From the NCBI GenBank assembly GCA_964413535.1, contig CAYPTB010000040.1, positions 62,001 to 126,000 on the forward strand: a stretch of DNA of 64,000 bases. Direction: 5' to 3'. The position numbers and the translations under genes are program-made. Under the pieces are notes generated by a model. That model ran no database searches. It was not told where the DNA came from and saw only the letters and a program-made list of their open reading frames with translations. This document shows, piece after piece, positions 59,699-64,000 of the stretch (within the stretch, counting starts at the first letter, position 1; each line of letters starts with the position of its first letter). This DNA comes from CAYPTB01 sp964413535. Lineage in GTDB: Bacteria > Planctomycetota > UBA1135 > GCA-002686595.

Positions 59699-60654
59699 AC
59701 TCCTACGTGGATGCTCGAATAGAACAAGCTCTTGTCCGAGGCGTGGAGGCGGCGCTGCCGGTCTGCGTCGAATGCGAAGCCGGGCCCGAGGGCCCCTTGC
59801 AGATCGCGGGCGTTGTTGAGCTGCCTCCACATGACGACGGAACCGGAGCGCATCTCCCGGCGGACCTTCTCGAAGAGCGCCGCTACGTCCGCCCCCGGCA
59901 TCCAGTCCATGATGTTCGACAGGCCCACGAAATCGAACTCGGCGAGGTCCACACCCGCCTCGAGGTAGCCGGCGACGAAGGTGAAGCGAGGAGCCCGTGG
60001 CGGCTTGCGCAGGAACGAAGGGAGCGCTTCGGCGCGGCGCAGATAGTGGCCCAGGAAGACGTGGTGCAAGAATGGGTTGTGGACTGCGTCCGGGCGCGAG
60101 AGACCGCGCTCGAAGAGCCGCTGGAAGTAGCGGGGATAGCTCCCCGGTGTCGCGTGTTGGGTCGCAGCGGGACCGAACATCGTGCTCAAGAGCCTATCGG
60201 AGAAGAACAGCTCGAAGGCCACCGACCAGTAGGGTCCTGCGAAGACGCGAGCAGCCAGGTCGTCCAGGGATCCCTGCTCGAAAGCGCTGCGCCAGCGCTC
60301 GCGCGGCCACACCATGTCGTGCACGAATGTCCGCAGTCCGCGGAACAGCGCTTCGAAGTTGCCGCACTCCGACAGCCCTTCCGGGTCGTCGTCCTCGACG
60401 TTGAAGCGCTCGAGACGCGCGGGCTCGTCGAAGCCCAGGAGCGCCTCGAGTTTCCTCTGCACCAGGTCGAGCTGGGCGACATTGGGATCCAGGAGCGTGA
60501 TCTCGAGCTCCGGGAACAGCCCCGCGAGGGTCAACCCCGTGCACCCTCCCGACGCGATCAGGAGCGCACGCCGGCACGCATGATGACGGAGGACTTCCGC
60601 CTCGAGGAGCGGATCCTCCCGCACCACGGCGAACTGAACTGGGTTGTCTCGCAC
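59689..60654 (-). CDS. DUF3419 / BtaA-like 3-amino-3-carboxypropyltransferase
   Basis: A 321-residue enzyme of the DUF3419 group, a relative of BtaA, which moves the 3-amino-3-carboxypropyl group of SAM to an acceptor. The SAM-site region is LLIASGGCTGLTLAGLFPEL then ITLLDPNVAQLDLVQRKLE (about 31-70). Later come FVGLSNIMDWMP and VVMWRQLNNARDL. It lacks the diglyceride-specific layout of betaine-lipid BtaA and is followed by a diiron oxidase and a GNAT, so a small-molecule role is more likely. GTG at 60654; the ~370-bp upstream gap contains RNA hairpins. Confidence 0.78.
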   Translation of the reverse strand: MRDNPVQFAVVREDPLLEAEVLRHHACRRALLIASGGCTGLTLAGLFPELEITLLDPNVAQLDLVQRKLEALLGFDEPARLERFNVEDDDPEGLSECGNFEALFRGLRTFVHDMVWPRERWRSAFEQGSLDDLAARVFAGPYWSVAFELFFSDRLLSTMFGPAATQHATPGSYPRYFQRLFERGLSRPDAVHNPFLHHVFLGHYLRRAEALPSFLRKPPRAPRFTFVAGYLEAGVDLAEFDFVGLSNIMDWMPGADVAALFEKVRREMRSGSVVMWRQLNNARDLQGALGPGFAFDADRQRRLHASDKSLFYSSIHVGVCR

Positions 60655-61025
60655 GGCTCGACCCTCGCGCCGAAGACACGAGCTACGGCTCCTCCTCGAG
60701 TCGGCCCTGAGAATAGATGTTGCTCGCCGGCACGCTAGGGGCCTTTGCTCCCGAGATCACACCCGAGAGGCCAGACGCCTCGACGCGACTGTCGCCGCTG
60801 AAGCCCGTGGCTCCTTACGAGAGTGGCGAGAAAGCCGGCGGACCTGGGGTAGCCAGGCAATTCGGCTCCAGAGTGCCAAGGTGAGCCTTGGCCCAACGCA
60901 GCCTGGGGAGACTGCTCGTCGCAGGTAGGGACCCAACTCATTCGAGACGCTGCCTGATCGCGTCGATGCTCGTTGCCCAGGCCGAGCGCGCAGCACGTCC
61001 ACGAATCAAACGCCGCAGGCCGCCC
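60655..61025. other. Structured intergenic region, no gene seen
   Basis: A 371-bp gap upstream of the minus-strand BtaA-like operon. It contains perfect hairpins GCCAAGG-TGAG-CCTTGGC (60875-60892) and CCTGG-GGTAG-CCAGG (60843-60857), which lie close together, plus smaller ones. No ORF looks real and no known RNA motif is recognised. It could hold a leader RNA of the operon or an independent small RNA. Confidence 0.35.
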
Positions 61026-61313
61026 TCACGCGGCCTTCATGTCGATCGCGCGCAGGACGCGTTCGGCGCAGCGGGTGACGTGGGCGCCGAGGGCGAAGAG
61101 GCCGAGGACGACGATTCCGTACGCGCCGACTGTGCCGAGCAGGATCAGGACGTGCGTGCGCTCGTGCAGGTCGGCCGCGAGCAGGAAGGTCGCGGTGAAC
61201 AGGGCCTCGAAGGCGGCCGCGCCGTAGAACGCGGTCTTGAAGCGGCTCTCCGCGCGGTCGATGCGGTCGAGGGCCGATTCGCGCGCGCGGTCGAGGGCGG
61301 AACGGTCATTCAT
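61026..61313 (-). CDS. Two-span small membrane protein of the ECF operon
   Basis: A 95-residue protein. The charged N-terminal helix (RESALDRIDRAESRFKTAFY) is followed by two spans (FYGAAAFEALFTATFLLAA, about 29-47, and LILLGTVGAYGIVVLGLFAL, about 56-75) and a short cytoplasmic tail. Its start ATG overlaps the 57-residue upstream gene by 8 bp, which in turn overlaps the sigma factor gene. It could be a membrane regulator of the sigma factor, but it has no anti-sigma domain that I can recognise. Confidence 0.7.
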   Translation of the reverse strand: MNDRSALDRARESALDRIDRAESRFKTAFYGAAAFEALFTATFLLAADLHERTHVLILLGTVGAYGIVVLGLFALGAHVTRCAERVLRAIDMKAA

Positions 61314-61479
61314 GGCGGTCTCCTACCGCGTGATGCGGGTGATAGGGCTGCGGGTCATGCGGGCGATCGCCCGCGGGGATCGTCTCGAGCATGGCCGGCA
61401 CGACGACGCCGAAGATCACGAGCGCTTCGACGATCGCGAAGACGATCAGCGCGAGCTTCTCGGAGCGGGCGTTCCTCAT
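61306..61479 (-). CDS. 57-aa small membrane protein between sigma factor and membrane gene
   Basis: A 57-codon frame, starting ATG 61479 inside an ATGA overlap with the sigma factor stop and ending TGA at 61308-61306, 8 bp into the next gene. It has one predicted span (LALIVFAIVEALVIFGVVV) after a basic start (MRNARSEK) and a His/Pro-rich tail (DRPHDPQPYHPHHAVGDRHE). The tight overlaps on both sides argue it is a real gene. The short His-rich tail could bind metal. Confidence 0.7.
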   Translation of the reverse strand: MRNARSEKLALIVFAIVEALVIFGVVVPAMLETIPAGDRPHDPQPYHPHHAVGDRHE

Positions 61480-62030
61480 GTCGGTGAGGCTCCTGCATCG
61501 GGCTCGGCGAGCCTCTTGCGCAAGGTCGCCAGGCCGTAGCCGAGCCGCGACTTGACCGTCCCCAGCGGGAGCTCGAGGACATCCGCGATCTCCGCGAGCT
61601 CCATCCCGTGCTCGAAACGCAGGGCGAGGACGACGCGGCTTCCGGGAGACGCCTTGGAAAGGAGCTCGGACAGGTCGCCTTCCGGGAACGAGGCCGGCTC
61701 CGCGTTCGCGAGCACCTCCTCCATCTCTGCTGATTCGTCGAAGCGCTCGAACTCGCGGCGCTCGCTCGCGAGACGCCGCAGCGCCGCGCGGTGCGCGATG
61801 CGGTAGCTCCAGGGCCGGAAGAGCGCCGGCTCACGCAACCACCGGAGCTTCCCGTAGATCGTCACGAAGACCTCCTGCAGCAGGTCCTCGGCGCGATGCG
61901 CGTCGGCGCCGAGCGAGCGCAAGAACCGGTAGAGCGGGTCCTGCACGGCGAGGAAGAGCTGGTTCATGGCTTCGCGGTCGCCGGATTGAGCGCGCAGCAC
62001 CCACAGAGCCTCCTGGCGGGTCGGCGTCAT
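61476..62030 (-). CDS. ECF-type RNA polymerase sigma factor
   Basis: A 184-residue sigma-70 family factor. Region 2 is at about 20-85 (NQLFLAVQDPLYRFLRSLG, then EDLLQEVFVTIYGKLRWLREP). Region 4 is at about 120-180 (GSRVVLALRFEHGMELAEIADVLELPLGTVKSRLGYGLATLRKRL). It heads an operon with two small membrane proteins through overlapping starts. Divergent to actA with a 441-bp gap. The start is ATG 62030. Confidence 0.88.
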   Translation of the reverse strand: MTPTRQEALWVLRAQSGDREAMNQLFLAVQDPLYRFLRSLGADAHRAEDLLQEVFVTIYGKLRWLREPALFRPWSYRIAHRAALRRLASERREFERFDESAEMEEVLANAEPASFPEGDLSELLSKASPGSRVVLALRFEHGMELAEIADVLELPLGTVKSRLGYGLATLRKRLAEPDAGASPT

Positions 62031-62471
62031 CCGGGTCTCCGTCCGTGTAGAGGCGGGCCGAGGTCCGCGGGTTCGAAGCTCGCGGGCTTTCTCCGGCGCG
62101 GTTCCGTCTCGAGCCGTCGCTCGTCGCGCGCGCCGAGCGCAGGAAGCGGCGCTCTCGCCCCGGACGGGTCCACGCCGAAGCGGTCGCCCGGGACGGGCCC
62201 GACGCTCCGTCGGAGCGAATCCGGCTGCCGAGACGGACGGTCCCGGTCCCGGGTCGACCGTTGGATCCGCAGCACCTTCCACGGGTCGCATTCTGCCACT
62301 GGCCGGCTCGACGGCGGGCTCCTAGCATGCTCGCGTTCGGCGGCTTCGGGAGGCGCGCGAGGTCCGCGTGCCGCGGGTCGACGCTCGAGAGTCGCTGCGG
62401 GAGCGCGAGCGGCCGAGCCGGCGCGCGGGACGGCGGCGGGGCGCACCGGAGCGGGCGGCCGCGCGCGAACC
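62031..62471. other. Intergenic region between sigma factor and actA
   Basis: A 441-bp divergent gap. It should carry the promoters of the sigma factor operon and of the alternative complex III operon. I see no ORF with protein-like sequence, no clear sigma-70 or sigma-54 site and no strong repeat. Confidence 0.5.
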
Positions 62472-63197
62472 ATGGCCCAGATCTTCCACCCGAGCGCCAA
62501 CCTCGTGGCGAAGACCACGATCTTCGGTGCGGTCTTCTTCCTGGCGGGCGGCGTGTGGATCGCCGACCGGGTCCAGCGCTCGTCGTACGTCAACCAGACG
62601 CAGATGGCGCGCGAGCAGCCGGTGCCGTTCAGCCACAAGCACCACGTGCAGGGGCTGGGACTGGACTGCCGCTACTGCCACGGGAGCGTCGAGACGGCGG
62701 GGTTCGCGGGGCTGCCCTCGACCAAGGTCTGCATGACCTGCCACAGCCAGCTCTTCGCCGACGCGCCGCTGCTCGAGCCGGTGCGCGCGAGCTGGCAGAG
62801 CGACCGCTCCATCGAATGGGTGCGCGTCCACGACCTGCCGGACTTCGCCTACTTCGACCACTCGATCCACGTCGCCAAGGGCGTCGGCTGCGCGAGCTGC
62901 CACGGGCGCGTCGACGGGATGCCGCTCGTGTGGCGCGAGCACTCGCTCGACATGGAGTGGTGCCTCGCCTGCCACCGCGCTCCCGAGCAATTCGTCCGAC
63001 CGCGCGAGCGCGTGTTCGACATGGACTGGGAGACGCCCGTGGCCCGCGCCGAGCTCGGAGAGGACGTGCGCGCGGCCCTCGAGCGGCGCGGCGTCGCGAG
63101 CGACCCCGTGACCCAGGCCGAGCTCGGGTCCACGCTGGTCGAGGCGTACGGCATCGTCACCGGACAGCTCGAGAACTGCAGCGTGTGCCACCGATGA
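62472..63197 (+). CDS. actA: Alternative complex III pentaheme cytochrome subunit ActA
   Basis: A 241-residue membrane cytochrome. One N-terminal span (about 14-31, AKTTIFGAVFFLAGGVWI) is followed by five CxxCH haem motifs: CRYCH, CMTCH, CASCH, CLACH and CSVCH. Five haems, an N-terminal anchor and a following actB gene are the hallmark of ActA in alternative complex III, a quinol-oxidising complex that transfers electrons to a cytochrome oxidase. Segments MPLVWREHSLDMEWCLACHR and FDHSIHVAKGVGCASCH are characteristic. The stop overlaps the actB start by 4 bp. Confidence 0.9.
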   Translation: MAQIFHPSANLVAKTTIFGAVFFLAGGVWIADRVQRSSYVNQTQMAREQPVPFSHKHHVQGLGLDCRYCHGSVETAGFAGLPSTKVCMTCHSQLFADAPLLEPVRASWQSDRSIEWVRVHDLPDFAYFDHSIHVAKGVGCASCHGRVDGMPLVWREHSLDMEWCLACHRAPEQFVRPRERVFDMDWETPVARAELGEDVRAALERRGVASDPVTQAELGSTLVEAYGIVTGQLENCSVCHR

Positions 63198-64000
63198 ATA
63201 CCCACCCGAACGGCGGTGCGCGGGAGATCGAGAGCGCGAGCGTGCGTGCGAACGCGCCCTCGAGTCCCGACGCGAACGCCAGCGTGAGCGCGACCGGGCG
63301 GCTCGACCTCGACGCGCTGCGCGCGAAGCTCGCGAGCTCGAAGGGCCGCACCTACTGGCGCAGCCTCGAGGAGCTCGCGGACTCCCCCGCCTTCCAGGCG
63401 GAGCTCGCGGCGACCTTCCCGTCGCAGGAAGCGCTGTGGCGCGATCCCGTGAACCGCCGCTCGTTTCTTCAGCTCATGGGCGCTTCGCTCTCGCTCGCGG
63501 GGCTCGGCGCGTGCACGCGCCAGCCCTTGGAGACGATCCTGCCCTGGGCTGCGTCGCCCGAGTCGAGCGTGCCGGGCGTGCCGCGCTTCTTCGCCACGGC
63601 CTTCCCGCTCGGCGTCGCGGGGCAAGGATTGCTCGTCGAGAGCCACATGGGCCGGCCCACGAAGATCGAGGGCAACCCGCTGCATCCCTCGAGCCTCGGC
63701 GCGACGGATGCGCTCGCGCAGGCGCAGGTGCTCGGCCTGTACGACCCCGAGCGCTCGCAGACCGTGCTCGAGAACGGACGAATCAGCACCTGGGCCGACT
63801 TCCTCACGGCGCAGAAGAGCGCGCTCGACGTGCAGCGCGCCAAGGGCGGCGCGGGCTTGCGCATCCTGTCGCGCACCGTGAGCTCTCCGACGCTCGCGGG
63901 ACAGCGCGCCGCGCTCCTCGCGCTCCTGCCGAACGCCGTCTGGCACCAGTACGAGCCCATCAACCGCGACGCCGAACGCGCGGGCGCGCTGCAGGCCTTC
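63194..64000 (+). CDS. actB: Alternative complex III iron-sulfur subunit ActB (partial, N-terminal 269 residues)
   Basis: Open to the end of the window. It starts in an ATGA overlap with actA. It has an N-terminal RTYWRSLEELADSPAFQAEL, then NRRSFLQLMGASLSLAGLGAC, a Tat-like double-Arg region ending in a lipobox-like Cys107. After it come ETILPWAASPE and VPGVPRFFATAF, typical of the molybdopterin-oxidoreductase-like domain of ActB, which in this complex usually lacks the Mo cofactor. The iron-sulfur half lies beyond the window. It forms the peripheral electron-transfer module with ActA. Confidence 0.9.
   Translation, partial: MNTHPNGGAREIESASVRANAPSSPDANASVSATGRLDLDALRAKLASSKGRTYWRSLEELADSPAFQAELAATFPSQEALWRDPVNRRSFLQLMGASLSLAGLGACTRQPLETILPWAASPESSVPGVPRFFATAFPLGVAGQGLLVESHMGRPTKIEGNPLHPSSLGATDALAQAQVLGLYDPERSQTVLENGRISTWADFLTAQKSALDVQRAKGGAGLRILSRTVSSPTLAGQRAALLALLPNAVWHQYEPINRDAERAGALQAF

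Noticed and set aside
1..64000. CRISPR arrays, prophage, insertion sequence transposases or rRNA operons
   Set aside because: No regularly spaced direct repeats with unique spacers, no phage structural genes, no transposase and no rRNA were seen. The holin-like gene at 29998 belongs to a stress cluster, not a phage.

Overview
This is a high-GC chromosomal window (about 70% G+C by eye). Genes are densely packed on both strands, and many share 4-bp ATGA or GTGA stop/start overlaps. The gene content fits a free-living, aerobic Gram-negative-type bacterium with a large secreted and envelope proteome. It includes an FG-GAP repeat protein, a HAF-repeat protein, a multiheme cytochrome fused to HEAT and TPR repeats, ECF sigma factors coupled to large membrane regulators, GT-C type membrane glycosyltransferase-like proteins, and the start of an alternative complex III operon. 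I read this as most consistent with Planctomycetota. That is an inference from gene content: there is no rRNA or phylogenetic marker here to prove it.

Layout. 0-7.6 kb: VOC protein, DapB-like dehydrogenase, B3/4-domain protein, a cluster of 36-bp inverted/tandem repeats, two envelope genes, a DUF4388 protein followed by a degenerate ~31-bp tandem repeat, and a hemerythrin behind a good sigma-54 promoter match. 7.9-12.6 kb: molybdopterin oxidoreductase, MATE transporter, second hemerythrin-like protein, acetyltransferase. 12.9-16.3 kb: an octaheme/HEAT/TPR lipoprotein transcribed divergently from a thioredoxin-fold gene whose active site reads Trp-UGA-Gly-Pro-Cys, a probable selenoprotein and the most notable item here. 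16.7-29.5 kb: HAF protein, tRNA-Leu(UAG), serine hydrolase operon, membrane glycosyltransferase-like protein, MarC family, MuiA family, acetolactate decarboxylase plus pseudouridine synthase, AsmA-like protein, FG-GAP protein. 29.7-39.7 kb: a stress/signalling block with CsbD, DUF883-like and holin-like small proteins, a sigma-54 response regulator, a degenerate histidine kinase, a CHASE3/PAS/GAF hybrid kinase, a PRC-barrel protein and an outer-membrane barrel, with several GG-N10-GC promoter candidates. 39.8-51.1 kb: TPR protein, AbiEii-type pair, a large FecR/carboxypeptidase-regulatory membrane protein with its ECF sigma factor, membrane proteins, methyltransferase, acetyltransferase. 51.4-55.2 kb: pirin, an AbiEi/AbiEii toxin-antitoxin locus with a striking operator-like palindrome and a 1-nt frameshift in the toxin, and a lower-GC DUF4145 gene. 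55.2-61 kb: LysC-LysA fusion, then a three-gene operon (BtaA-like aminocarboxypropyl transferase, heme-oxygenase-like diiron protein, GNAT) that looks like an uncharacterised small-molecule pathway. 61-64 kb: an ECF sigma operon with two tiny membrane proteins, then actA and the start of actB.

How the genes may work together. The right edge encodes quinol-oxidising respiratory machinery (alternative complex III). The sigma-54 regulator with the two kinases probably controls neighbouring envelope and stress genes. Two sigma factor/membrane-regulator operons point to extracytoplasmic signalling. The selenoprotein implies that selA, selB, selC and selD exist elsewhere in the genome. None of them is visible in this window.
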